Of a stretch of DNA of 64,000 nt, positions 34,598 through 46,350 are shown one piece after another. Where the stretch lies: contig CP141144.1 in assembly GCA_035235625.1 (NCBI GenBank), forward strand, positions 28,703,014 through 28,767,013. The letters run 5' to 3'. Position 1 is the first letter of the stretch, and each line of letters opens with the position of its first letter. A program made the translations under genes and the position numbers. The DNA is from Saururus chinensis. Its lineage: Eukaryota; Streptophyta; Magnoliopsida; Piperales; Saururaceae. The notes under the pieces are model-generated. The model did no database searches, was not told the DNA's origin, and was given only the letters and a program-made list of their open reading frames with translations.

Positions 34598-34935
34598 CAC
34601 ATCTTTTGATGCAAGATCAGTAGTAGACACAGATTAGCAGGCTTTTTCTTAGCAAGAGTTGTTCAGAGTTGGAAGGGTAAATTTTTTGCAATTAGTAGGA
34701 CTTAAGTTTCTATTATTATGCTATACTGTAATAAGGCACTGTGTTGCCATAAGAATTCAGGTCATGTTATTTTAGGCGTTAAGGTACTTTCACTTGGCAT
34801 AACTCAGATCCTGGAATAATAATATTTTTCTTTATTAGGTGGAGTATTATTGAGATGAGATATTTATTTATGCAAAGTAGCACCCTGAGTTTGTATTGCC
34901 TCATGTCTATGTGAATTAAAACCCGGGGTATTACA

Positions 34936-36000
34936 AATCCCCCCCCCCCCATATGCCCAACCTTGTCAGGGTTTGAGTTTTGAAGATAAGGTATTGCTAC
35001 AATGTCATTCTCAAATCCTTCTCTCTCACCCAATCCATCAAAAAGTTAGAATCCCAAATAAGTCAACTAGCCAATGCAATTAACAAAAGAGAGATTGGGA
35101 CGTTGCCAAGTTAACCTCTACAAAAACCTAAAGGTTAATTTTGGGATGTTGCCAAGTTAAAGTCTAATGAACAGGTTCAATCCATAACAATGATTAAGAG
35201 TGCGAGGATTGTTGACAATAAGGTTAGGGGTACACCGGTTAGAGACGATAGAAGTGAGGAGTTAGAGAGGGCATCCCCCAATGAGCATTAAGCCGGAATG
35301 CGTTCACCACATGAGAAGGAGACTATCTCTCCTAGCCCTTCTTTAGAGCCATTGTCGAAGACCACTTCTAAGGGATCCAATATCCATAAGGCCCCAATTC
35401 CCAATGCTTAGACGTGGCCCCACCATTTTGCAAGCGCTCAACTAGGTTGGACAAAATTCTAGAAACCTTCAAACAAGTTAAGATTAATCTTACCCTCCTC
35501 GAGACTATCAAGCAACTCTAAGCGTATACTAAATTTTTTAAAGACCTTTGTACCCATAAGCAAAAATCTAGACCACATGTCTAAAAAAGGTCTTTCTCAC
35601 TGAACAAGTCAACTAAAAAATGCATATACCTAGTTGGACATATGAATCCTTACAAATTCTTTTGTCATAGGTGATCACTCCATCAATAAAGCACTCCTTG
35701 ACCTTGGTGCAAGTGTTAATCTCCTCCCTTACTTGGTGTATGAGAAACTAGGGTTAGGTGAATTGCATCCTTTGTCAGCTACCTTGCAGCTAGCTAACCA
35801 TTCTGTTCGTCAGCCTTGAGGAGTCATTGAGGATGCCTTAGTGAAGGTTGACTGATCCTTTTTCCTTGTTGATTTTATTTTCTTATATATAGACCTGTTA
35901 CCAACTCCACACATATGATTCTTGTCATTCTAGGCCATCATTTCCTTGCCACAGCTAATGCATGCATCAATTGTAAGACGGGGTAATGTAGATCTCCCTT
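34936..36000 (+). pseudogene. Athila-like gag end and aspartic protease
   Basis: After LTR C, gag continues with ESQISQLANAINKRE. The protease domain (about 35450-36000) shows FKQVKINLTLLETIKQL, FFKDLCTHKQK, then ALLDLGASVNLLPY-like and VYEKLGLGEL. The active site is of the DLGA type usual in Athila/Tat instead of DSG or DTG. It continues to GHHFLATANACIN and then stops. No RT motif follows: the next recognisable sequence is the element's 3' non-coding region. Confidence 0.75.
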
Positions 36001-37893
36001 GGGAACATGAAATTGCAACTAAATATTTTTTATGTGTCTAACCATTTACTTGTGACTTGCGATGCTGAATGTTTTATGGTAGACAATTTTATGTTTGACG
36101 CTTTTGATAATGGTCCATCTTTTTTAGCGGCCGGCCATAATCAAGACGCGCCTTCTAGTTTTTTTGAGTCATCCTTTTTGAGACTTAAGAGAAGAGCCAA
36201 CGCCAATATCTACCACCAGCCCTAATATATTTGTGAGTGTTGGCAATTTCTGGCTAATGACAATAAACTTAGCACTTCTTGGGAGGTAGCACATGTTTTT
36301 TATTTGTTTCTTTTGTCATTATAGACTTTGTTTCTTTTATGGGATATAGTACTTCAAGTTTGGAGGAATGCTCATCACTTAAATTTATCTATTTTCCCTC
36401 AATCTTTTGTACTTCACTTTCAGATTTATGGATTAGTGGAGCAGTTATGCTCTCAGGTGATATCTTTTTTTTCTCTTTCTTACTTATTCTTTTCAATGTA
36501 GTACATATTTTCTTTAACATTGTAGTCAATGTTCAATTTCGGTTTGGGGGTGTAGAATGATATTTCTTTCTTATTTTTTGTAGGATGTTTGAGAGTATTT
36601 TCATTATTTCTATCAATTTTTATGTTGTTTGTATTCCCTATTTTCTTTCAAAAGCATATGTCTATTTTTAAAGAGATCAATTTCACGTAAATAGTTTAAA
36701 TAATTAATTAAGTGATGGAAATGATTGTGTAAGAAATTCTATTTTATTTTCTTTATCTTTGATAATTGTGATTATATTTTGAAAACCACATTCCACACAC
36801 TTAAAACTTGTATGAATATAATTTTATGATTTATTTCTTATTATCTTAGTGGGATATTCTTAACTGGTCACATATTTTAAAGTATTTCATTTGAGTAATT
36901 TTTAATGTTTTAAGATAGATCTTTACACTTGGCTATTATTTGAAAAAATTGGGATAAGTATAATGTAAAAAATTATGAGGAAAAAAAGTTCAAAAAAATT
37001 TGATTGATTAAAAAAATGATGATGAAAAAAAGAAAAAATAAAGTTTGTTTCTCTTTTCACTGAGTAACCAAGCCTCTTGCCTAGGCAAGCGTAGGGGTTT
37101 GCATCAAAAGGTGGAATGCTGAGATAAATTATTTTATGACTTGCTTTGTTTGGTAGCCTTTATAGTTCGAGTTATTAAGCCCGAGGGGTGTTTCAATCCC
37201 TAGTGTCTTGAGGCAACTGGATTAGGAAAATTAGCCTAATGTTTGTTACATGGACTATTTAGAAAGCTTAATAAAACTAAGTATTGTACGAGTTATATTA
37301 TGTTCCCCCAAATTTAATTAAAAATTTGAAGGCCAATACATGAGGTTTTATTATGAAATGTTAAAGATGAAAGATAGCCATTGTTATGTTTTAGTTAGTG
37401 AACTTTAATGAGCTTAATTAATGGGTCACATATGATATGCTTGTTAATAATGATCTAGATTGTATGACTACAGGTTTCTACACTTCATATTTTTGAAATG
37501 TGTATATATAGTTGCATAATTATTTCCAAGATGAGGTTATAGAATAGATGATTCCTTACTTGAAAGTGATTAGATAGAAATTAATTACTTGCGTCATGTA
37601 TTCGTGGTCGGTTCATTTTAAAAAATAGTTATGTGTTTTTAAGAGAATATTATTTTTAGAATTTTTATTTTCTTATTTTGTTTTATTTCTTTTCTTCGGT
37701 TTAGATGTTTGTGGGTATCATTATTACAAACCCTCATAAGACACATTATGTCCAACTAGGGACACCTAGGGGTTCAATGGCTTGTTGTATATGCTAAATG
37801 CAATCGTAATTCCCTATGAAAGTGACATTTATTTATTTTTCTTGATTAGTTATTTTGTTTTATTTTATTTTACTCGAGGACTAGAAAAATATA
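36000..37893 (+). other. 3' non-coding region of the Athila-like element
   Basis: AT-rich, no domain. It contains AACTTAGCACTTCTTGGGAG (about 36268), a sequence type common just after the coding part of Tat/Athila elements, and GAGTTATTAAGCCCGAGGGG (about 37170). The ORFs at 36007 and 36279 show no known fold and probably reflect low stop density by chance. Confidence 0.6.
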
Positions 37894-37907
37894 GGCTTGG
37901 GGGTATT
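37894..37907 (+). other. Polypurine tract of the Athila-like element
   Basis: GGCTTGGGGGTAT directly precedes the 3' LTR start TGATAAGTG, the typical Athila/Tat arrangement. Confidence 0.8.
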
Positions 37908-39303
37908 TGATAAGTGTGAAATATACCTACTTGATATGCCTTTTACCTTATTTACTAGTATAGTATTAGCTTAATTAATATTTATTTATATTAAGATAGA
38001 TTTTAATATTTTAGTTTAATTACTAATGAATTCGGGTGCTATAAGATGTTTAGGCATGTATTTGAATCAAGTCGGGATTTTATTTATGTACTATACGTCT
38101 AAAATGTAATTTTTTATATTTTGTAGGTAAGGTTCGCTTATCGAGGTCCTTGGACAATGTGTAAAATATTTAAAATAACTCTTGGAGCACTTTAAAATGA
38201 TTTGGAAAACATTTCGTAGTTACAAATTTGTTTAAAATTAATATGGACGTGAACAAAAGAGCTCAATGAATTGAGTAGAAAACTAAACATGAATATGGAT
38301 TGTCTAGTGAACAAACTAACTTCTTGAACAGAAACTAGATACTAAACTGAACAAAATTGTCCACATTACAAAAATAGTATTTATTTGAATGGGATAACAT
38401 GCACTTTTCTATTTTAGGCCAATTTTGAGTTCTTTTCCTATTAGACATCCTCCTATGACTCTTATGTATATATAAAGCCATATGGGGTTCATAATTGATG
38501 AAATATAGTAGATTTTCTGAAGAGAAAAAGGGAGAAGAAGATGGAAAAACAATCAAAGTTTTTAGTGAAGATTCAAAAGCCTTCTTGTACCATGCAAAGC
38601 TAGGTTTTTCTTTTACTTAGGAGTTGATGAATTTATATATAAGTTTTAATTTCCTTTTCCTTTTTAATTTAGATCATAGTTGTGATTAATTTCAATTGTA
38701 TGATAAATATTTTCTTTTTAATGAAAGAGCTTTTCATGTTTATTCAAATATATGTTGATTTATTATCTTGTGGATGATTGATTCATGTGGTTTTGATATT
38801 TACATCAATTCTAATTTTTATGATTTAGATGAGATGGTCATGTAATAATTTAATGTTCATATGATTAATGAATTGGATGAGTTGTACTACGATTAGATGA
38901 GTCATGTATATAGTTTAGTTTAGTAATGATGATTCGTGCTATTATCAAAGATAGTTCATGCCATGGATTTAACTAATAATTCTTTCTTAAATAATTCTAG
39001 CTTGTAGCTTAGAATATTTGTTCATAATCACACTAGATTTAAATTAACGGTTTAGGAATTAGTATTGTTCTATAGTGGATTTGATTTTCTAAGTAACTGC
39101 CATCATATTGATCTCTTCCTTTTAATTTAGTTTATTACTTCATTTGTTTAATTTATATTTTTCTTTTAAGTTTCTATTATCAACAAATTCTTCTTTTAGA
39201 TTTAGTAATTAATTTATCCATTCTTGAGTTTAGTCAACCCTTAAATATTATTCCTAGTATAATTACCTTGTAAACTTGCAAATGGTTTAACTATAAATGA
39301 TCA
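37908..39303 (+). repeat. 3' LTR of the Athila-like element
   Basis: Partner of 24215-25609, of nearly equal length. The last about 25 bases diverge from the 5' copy, so the exact end is uncertain. Confidence 0.85.
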
Positions 39304-41349
39304 TTGATTAAGCCCTGTACAAAACGAAGCTGGGGGTTGTCAATCAACTACTCTCAAAATCGGTCAATCAATTAAAGAATCATGCATATAAGAAACAATG
39401 ACCAATATATCGTTGTTTAAAACAATTAATCATTTCAAGAGTAGTTTACCAAAATTAAGACCTTTCGATTTTTATTTCATTCTTTATTAAAGTACAAGTC
39501 ATAAACCGAGTTAATGAGCTATGTAAGGGTTATAAAATCACAAAATTGGAGAGAGGAAAACCTAGAGAAGTAAAGAGAAAAGAGGGTTTATACCTTTGAT
39601 TATTGTTTTCTAAAGGAGAATTCACTTGAGGTTGTATTGAATATCTATGGTGAATTTAAGAAGACAATCCACAACTCAAGGAGCTGATACACAAAGTATT
39701 CAAAGAGGAGTTACAACATATCTTCAATGAAAGATTGAAAATTTGCATAAGACCAAAGTCAACTCAACATGAGGAGATTATTGAAGGCTAGAAGCAAACA
39801 GAGACAAGGCAAGGAGGAGAAAGTTTCATGTTCTTGGAGAAGATTTAAAGGCTGACAACAACGATCCAGACAAGAAGAGGTTGTGTTAGAGTCTAAACAA
39901 GCTCGGTGGTAGTTTGCTTGTGTCCATGTAAAGTCTGTCGTGGTAGTTTGCTTTTGTGCATTGATTTGGTTCCTTTGGAACTGCCATGGTGTTTTACCCT
40001 AATTGGGGTTTTCCACATAAATTGTTGTGTCTATTTGTGGATTGATTAATGGCTGATTGATTGATAATTCAAGAGCCAGATTGAGCAAATAATTAGGCTT
40101 TAATCATTTCCTCTTAATTAAAATTCTACACAATGAGGAGAAATATTAATTCTTACTTGTTGAAAGTACTAGTTTTAAGATCACAAATATTAAACTCTCA
40201 CCTAGATCCCTTGATCTAGGCACAATGACTTTCTGCTTCTTTGCTCTCCCCATGTAAATTCATTGCAAGGAGACATTATTATGGCTAATCATTACAAGGA
40301 ACAAAGAAATAGACAATAATAAAGTCCTAGAATTTCAAAAATCATTGAATTCTACTATAAAAATTGGAATTTTGAAATTAAATTAAACCTAAAAATTTTT
40401 AATGTTCGACTGAATTCAAATTTTCATATATTGTAGAAATCAATGATTCATACAAAAGTAATAACTAGATCTACTACTAATTTTGATCAGAAATGTTTAA
40501 TTTTTAAAAAGCCCCAATTTGACGTGAAAACTTGAAACCGTATTGGGTTTCTCGTAAAACCTCACAATTTGATTGTTCAAATCACGAGACTTTGAAACAA
40601 CGTAGATCAAGTTGTTCCTAGTAATACATCATTTTAAAAATCATTCAAATTCTTTGAAAAATCACTAAAAATCAAATTTTCATTTTGATACATACATATG
40701 CCACAAAGAAAATAGAGAGATCTTTAGGATGAAATATGGTCTTTTTATGTGCAAATCCCAGCTAGATCGCCTCTAATTTAACTTTGGCACCCTTTGGAAG
40801 AGTTTATAGTGAAATGAGGGTGACATGAGCTTCAACCAAATTTAAAAAGCGCTTCAGCATGAAAACCAAACTAGCTATCGAGTGATCAATATTGAGAAAA
40901 TTAAAAATTTTCATTTTTTTAAAATAAGGAAAATTGAGAAAATTTTAAAAATTACTTAGAAATCTAATAAATTCTGAAAAATATCTCAAGACACTTCCCA
41001 TCAAAATAAAAAAAATTGGCTCTAAAAAACACAAATTAAAAATCAAACAGTGAAAATAAGCATAGTTGAGCTCCATTTGACAATGTTTCAATTAATATCC
41101 TTTTAATCTAAGTGCATCTAAATATTATGTTCATTAGTACCTTGCCTTAGATTAGTCAAATCCACTGGTATGTAATTCTCAAATATTATTTTCTTCTTTT
41201 TCACACATTAATCCACTTTTATTAATTTTTAAAAAAATTGCCTATATTTTTAATTCTTGTCTCTTTTATTCTTGAATATTGCAAGATCACTCTTGATGTT
41301 TATACATAAAAGTGATGAGTCTCAATATGATGTGTGAAAATTTTAAAAA
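39304..41349. other. Unassigned transposon-derived DNA with a copia LTR-like patch
   Basis: No gene recognised. GTGTTTTACCC, GGGGTTTTCCACATAAATTG near 39990-40025 is the plus-strand form of the copia R/U5 signature, so part of 39600-40070 is probably a copia LTR fragment. The rest, to 41349, is AT-rich without clear ends. Confidence 0.35.
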
Positions 41350-42505
41350 CAAAGAATTTTAACATCAAGCAAAAGAAAATCAAATTGATCTTTACTCTCT
41401 TTGGTGTATCCTTTTCTTCTTTAAGGCATGTTTGACCACTAACCATGTTGCTTTTCAACTTAAAAAGAGATTAATTTGAATATATTTTAAGAGCTAAGCT
41501 AAATCAAAAACAAAATCAAAGCCAATTGCAAAAAACAAGCAAAAGCTACACTAAATTATTTGTCTATGTTTTATCATATTCTATTTTTTTAATTCAAACC
41601 TATGAATTAAAGACATGGCAAAACAAAGTAAAATGTGATAAAAAAAACTAAAAACATGTGTATCCAAAAGATCAAAAGAATTAAACCATAAAAAAAAACA
41701 TCTCCACGTAGAGATGACAAACTCCTTAGCTTTTCCTAGCTAGCCTGTATAAGACAATCTAAGATGCTCTTCCTTATACTTCCTAATTGATCTTTCAATG
41801 CTTGAAGATCAATCTTCTTTACCCACACTCTCTTCATTGTCTCTTTATAAACTTAAGGGTAATATGGGTAGTGTGCTTCTTCTTCTTCTTTGACCTTAGT
41901 TTGAAAGGATAATTCTAAAGACACTCTTCTAGTTTGGGAATCATTATGACATATGTCACACACACTCACAACAATATTTATCCTCATTCTTTTCCCTTTT
42001 GACCTATGTGGGTTGGGCACTATCTTAGGGTACTTTTTAATCTCTTTTGCCTTCACAAAGATAGTAGGTTTTGCTAAGGGGGTAGTCAAGTAATTCCTAA
42101 AACCTAAACCTATCTTATTGGTTTGACCAATGCTCAACATAGTTTCCAAGTTCTTTTTCCCACTCTTAAATCCAAATAATTTCTCTTTAGTAGACATAAG
42201 TTCTCTATTGAGAGCACTAGATTTTTCCTTTTATTCTCTAGGTCATTCTTAAGGTCACTCACCTCTCTCAAGTTTAATATTCAACTCCACTAACCTATTT
42301 GCCTCTTGAGAAGACAAAACTAATTCATCTTCTTTCATTTTTAGCTTTCTCTAAAGGATTTTAGTTTTCCTTATCAAAACTAAGAATTGTTGGAGGAATC
42401 CTTTCTATTCATCAGATTCAAAGTTAGACTTTGAGTTCTCTTCAAGTGAAGTTGACTCATGAGTCTCTTCTCTAGAACTATCTTCCTTCACACTTACGTG
42501 GAAGG
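41350..42505 (-). pseudogene. Second copia gag fragment, same family as 5560-6910
   Basis: The 114-codon open stretch at 42197-41853 shows KEKLFGFKSGKKNLETML, IGQTNKIGLGF, KPTIFVKAKE and a degenerate zinc-knuckle start (CDIC). The frame ends soon after, although RVWVKKIDLQALKDQL-like sequence continues in frame. Downstream (41370-41480), AACATCAAGCAAAAGAAAAT matches 5580-5600, so the two copies share the same non-coding tail. The copy is cut at about 42505 by the Tat LTR. Confidence 0.7.
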
Positions 42506-44042
42506 TAATGTACTGAAATAATGTTTAATTAAATATTTTTAAATTTTGAATTGTAATCCTAATTTGTATTAATTCATTGCTTATTTGGGTTATTTACGTT
42601 TTGAATAGGTTAGTTGGACTTTAGTTGTGTTTACATATTTAAATGGGATTCAACAAGATCCAAGTAGAAGAAGAAGTGAAGCCCAACTACCCAAATCTAT
42701 TTAAAAGTCAAGAATGGGCTCATAATGGTCTAAATATATATGGAATAGTCGAACACAACCTTTTGGACCCGTTAGATTTGAGATTTGCATCAAGAGAACT
42801 AAATTTGGGAAGAAGCTTATTTGGACAGTTTGACATAGCCCTAGTATTTTGACCATATCTTTCCATGTGTAATTCAGATTACTATGATTCTAGTGGCATT
42901 GGAAAAAAGACTGCCGTGGCTACAATTGTTATTTCAGAAAGAAATTCATAACTCCGAAGCTATATGGGTCAAACCCAACATGTAAAGGGATAACTAGTTA
43001 ACTTACCCAAGGCTAGCACATGGAAAAATTTTTAATTGATTGTGATTGATATACATAAGGAAAGACAATGACGCTGATTAGATAACTGAAGGAAGACTCA
43101 AAGATACTTATTTTTTAAATAAATTATGAATTTATTTGATTAATTTAGAATCTTGTCATTTCTAAAGAAGCAACCAATCAAACAATTAATCAAGATGCAA
43201 TCTAGAGATATGATTGGACTTTCCCTTTTGAAGCAACATTTTGTCCTCCTATAAATAGAGGGGTGGACATGATAGAGGCATCATTCCCTCCTTTTTCGAG
43301 CTCTCTTCCCCTATTTTCTTCTCTCATTTTGTAGCTTTTGTTTTAATTTTTTGTAATGGCTTTCAAAGCTCTTGGTTAAGGCTAGGGATAAAGCTTGTAC
43401 TTGATGTTTAATGGCTATTTTGATTCAAGTAAGTTCTTTATCATTTTAAATTAGTATTTCATATTTAAGGAGTTTATAATATATATAATTATTTGATTCG
43501 AATGATAACTCAATTAAGATCAAATGAAAATTCGTCTCAATCGGAAAATTTATCTCTCAAAGAACTTTGAAATAGAACAATAGTAATTGATTATATACTA
43601 CATGAAAACATTAAGTATATAATCACAGGGAATTATTTGATTTGACATTAACAAAAGGGTTGTCGAATGCTTATAATTCCCTGTGATTATATGCTTAATG
43701 CTTTCACGTAGTAAACAATCAATTACTATTGTTCTATTTCAAAGTTCTTTAAGAGATAAATTTTCCGATTGAGACAAATTTTCATTTGATCTTAATTGAG
43801 TTATCATTTGAATCAAATATACATTAGAGATTTATTACAAGTGGATTTTTGATGCCTTAGCACTCTCTCTTTGATTGTCTCTTATTCTCTATTTTACCTT
43901 CCTTCTCTATTATATTATCTTCGTAATAGTTTTCTTTGTCACACATGGCTTTCCTTGTGGATTGACCTTATTTACTATAGTTGACAAGTAAAAATAATAA
44001 ATCCGAATAAGACTACTTCATAGTCTTAGTTTGGACGTGACA
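42506..44042 (+). repeat. 5' LTR of a Tat-type element (copy 3)
   Basis: Starts near TAATGTACTGAAATAATG (42506, with TG changed to TA) and ends GGACGTGACA. It is followed by a PBS and gag, so unlike copies 1 and 2 it still has internal sequence. TATA-like CCTATAAATAG at about 43250. It contains a large palindrome absent from copies 1 and 2. No 3' LTR is visible in the window. Confidence 0.8.
43490..43817. repeat. Near-perfect inverted repeat, arms of about 145 bp
   Basis: Left arm about 43490-43635, right arm about 43674-43817, loop about 38 bp. Arm sequence runs from ATTTGATTC to ACAGGGAATTA and back. I count about eight mismatches, nearly all transitions. Confidence 0.93.
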
Positions 44043-44048
44043 ATAAAT

Positions 44049-44066
44049 TGGTGTCATTGCTGGGGA
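44049..44066 (+). other. Primer-binding site (tRNA-Asp type), decayed
   Basis: TGGTGTCATTGCTGGGGA aligns with TGGCGCCGTTGCCGGGGA. All four differences are C-to-T or G-to-A, three of them in CpG context. Confidence 0.8.
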
Positions 44067-45002
44067 TTGCAACATGTGACAAGAATCTGTTATGAGAAAA
44101 AAAAACTCACTCTAACTTTACTAATTCTCTAACTTTTATTTTTTGCACATTAACTCTTTAAATTCAGTCATCTACTTTATGTCATTTAATTTTAGTATTT
44201 AAATTCTGTAATTTTTTTTAAGACTGGAGGTACTACCCACATTACTACTGAATATCTTTCGGTTCGAACATGTACCTTGATAGTGCCTTTGGCCTAATTT
44301 TGTAATTAAAATTTTTTTTATTAACTTCTAGCTCTCTAACTTTTTATATTTTGTCATTTAATTCCTACACTTTTACTTTTGTTTATTAAAAAAAAAATTT
44401 GTTGTTGCATGTTCACATGGGTGCGCGATAATTCTGGACGATTGAATAGAGTAGACAAATCTTTTGAAAATTCTCTTTCTTTTAATATAATGGATGATCT
44501 AACTATTAATGAGGAACTAAGAAGTGATAATGGGGATAATAATACACAAAATATTCAAGTTAAAACCTTGCGTGATTATTTACAACCAACTAGATCGAGT
44601 TCTCCTTATTGCATGGTTTTTCCAACTAATGTTGGTGGTTTTGAACTCAAGCCGCGTGTAATATAATTACTACCTAAATTTCATGTCTTAGATTCGGAAA
44701 ACCCATATTTGCATTTAAAAGAGTTTGAAGAGGTTTGTGCAACTTTGCCAAACCAAAATGTTTCAAATGATGTTATTAGGTTAAAACTCATTCCATTTTC
44801 TTTAAAGGAAAAAGAAAAAATTGGTTGAATTCTTTGAAGCCAAGATCCATTGGAACATGGCAAGAAATGCAAAGAGAATTTGTAAAAAGTTTTTCCCCAC
44901 CCATAAAACTAATACACTTAGAAAGAACATCATGAATTTTTAACAAAAAGAAAATAAGACTTTCTTTTAATATTGGGAAAGATTTATTTTACTTGCCATA
45001 GG
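44067..45002 (+). pseudogene. Leader and gag N-terminal part of the Tat element
   Basis: Leader with a long T-rich stretch, then gag from about 44420: LNRVDKSFENSL, VKTLRDYLQPTRSSSPYC, FELKPRVI, then (after a stop) LLPKFHVLDSENPYLHLKEF, EEVCATLP, VIRLKLIPFSLKEKEK, GTWQEMQREFVKSFFP, QYWERF. This is the typical Tat/Ogre gag. It ends abruptly at about 45002, where a GC-rich LTR starts. Confidence 0.8.
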
Positions 45003-45007
45003 GTAGC

Positions 45008-45881
45008 TGTTAGCCCCTTAACTTGACGGATACGGAAAGGGGGTGGCTACCCCCATACTTGGCAGTGGATAGCCCAGGCAGCCCCTTGGGCACGGACGGA
45101 TGCTGGGACAGCGCGGGAGATGTTCCGGACGAGCTACTCGCCTTGCAGAGCAGGTTGGGTAGGAGTCCTTGCGCGGGCGGGACTCTCGCAGCGGAGCTAG
45201 GCGCTGCTTGGACTTAGGGGAGGACTCCTAAGGCAGATAGGATTCAGCGTATGCTGGCTGGCTGCACTCCTAGTTGGAGTAGGAGATTGGGCAGCAGACT
45301 CCTAGGACGGACATGACTCGTACAAGCAGGCTGGCTACACTCCTAGGACGGATGGGAGTTGGTTGGCTGGTTCCCTTGGATGGCATGACTCTTGGTGGCA
45401 GCATGGCGAAGGACTTCTAGCGGAAGAAAACCTCGCAAAGGTTTCCTATTCTATGCTAATCCCGGATTGGCTTTGGGCTGAGAGTTGGACAGGGTGAGGA
45501 CACTTGTATTGGGTGGGTTTTGTACTTCTAGTTGCTCTAAGATGGTCAGCCTATGGCTGGGTCTATATAAAGGAATGAGAGGGGTGGCCAAGGCATGAGA
45601 ATGCTCTGATTTTCCTGCACAGCGAACCAGGGAGGAAGGCAAGAGAGAGATCTCAGCCTGGTTGTTCAGCCCTGCCCTCTCCCTACTTGTGTATTTCGAC
45701 GGACTGATTTACATAGCTTGGGCGGAGACCCTTGCACCAGGTTGGTTGTGTTGCTTTGTGGTTGTTTTGCTGGTTTTCCCTTGCGCATACGAGTGGGAAG
45801 GGAAGAGAGTGGCTACTGGCTGAGCGGTGTAGTCAGGCCATCACGAGCGCAAACGCTAGGCAAAGCTTTGTGCCCGTGACA
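45008..45881 (+). mobile_element. GC-rich solo LTR, 874 bp, unidentified family
   Basis: TGTTAGCCCC...GTGACA. Much more GC-rich than anything around it. TATA-like GTCTATATAAAGG at about 45570. Flanks GTAGC (45003-45007) and GCAGC (45882-45886) differ at one base. The left flank is Tat gag and the right flank is minus-strand gypsy integrase, so either the match is chance or a rearrangement followed insertion. Short repeated CTCCTAGGACGGA motifs occur inside. No coding sequence. Confidence 0.65.
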
Positions 45882-46350
45882 GCAGCCAACATGTCCAAGG
45901 GAGTAGTCATCCTTATCGTAATAAAATGCACAGACTTGGTGAGTTGATCAACAATGACCCAAACCACGTCATTACCAGTCGACGATCTCAGGAGTCTAGA
46001 AACAAAATCCATCGCTACGTTCTCCCGCTTCCATTCCAGGATGGAAAGGGGTTATAGCATATCGCCTGAATAATGATGCTCCGTCTTAACTTGCTGACAT
46101 GCAAGGCACATGGACATGAATGAAGCAATGTCTCTCTTCATGCCACTCCACCTAAAGGTCCTCTTCAAGTCATGGTACATCTTAGTTACCCTTGGGTGGA
46201 TGGAGAACCTAGAAGGGTGTGCCTCTAATAATATACCCTCTTTAAGCTCCAAGGAGTCCGGTACACACAATCACCCCTGATAAGTCAAAATCCCATCGAC
46301 CCTCTCCTTGAAGTCGATAACTAATTTCCCTCTCAACCTAGCCTTCATGG
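45882..46350 (-). pseudogene. Integrase N-terminal part of the minus-strand Tekay-like element
   Basis: Minus strand, 3'-truncated at 45882. It shows LKEGILLEAHPSRFSIHP, TKMYHDLKRTFRW, FMSMCLACQQVKTEH (zinc-binding region) and then GNDVVWVIVDQLTKSVHFIT of the catalytic core, ending at LDML. Equivalent to 19790-20243 on the plus strand, and the two copies are truncated at nearly the same place in integrase. Confidence 0.82.

Larger units (their letters stand above)
32062..34935 (+). mobile_element. Solo LTR C, Tekay-type, 2.9 kb
   Basis: Right end CGGGGTATTACA. The left end reads TAGGTAAAAAAT, where TG has probably become TA. Flanks AATCA (32057-32061) and AATCC (34936-34940) differ at one base. 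It carries the hairpin 34576-34597 in the same orientation and relative place as in LTR B, plus internal minisatellites. The gag frame continues on either side. Confidence 0.7.
24215..39303 (+). mobile_element. Athila-like Ty3/gypsy element, pol-deleted, with three nested solo LTRs
   Basis: Paired LTRs of about 1.4 kb (24215-25609 and 37908-39303), a PBS of the tRNA-Asp class and a purine tract GGCTTGGGGGTAT before the 3' LTR. Internal order: leader, gag, protease, 3' non-coding region. RT, RNase H and integrase are absent. Three solo LTRs are nested in the leader/gag part (25999-29421, 29709-31164, 32062-34935). Without them the element would be about 7.3 kb. Flanks GTTAC and TTGAT do not match, so either the target duplication has decayed or the exact right end is off by a few bases. 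Confidence 0.85.

Noticed and set aside
34937..34951. Run of C bases after LTR C
   Set aside because: Probably encodes a Pro run in Athila gag (PPPP), common at this point of the protein, or slippage. No separate feature.
36007..36560. Two plus-strand ORFs after the Athila protease, one with hydrophobic stretches that could suggest an envelope-like protein
   Set aside because: AT- and T-rich sequence gives Phe/Leu/Ile runs by chance. No signal peptide plus ectodomain layout, and the region matches the known 3' non-coding zone of such elements.
45023..45217. Plus-strand ORF of 64 codons in GC-rich sequence
   Set aside because: Inside the GC-rich LTR; open because of few stops at high GC. No recognisable protein.
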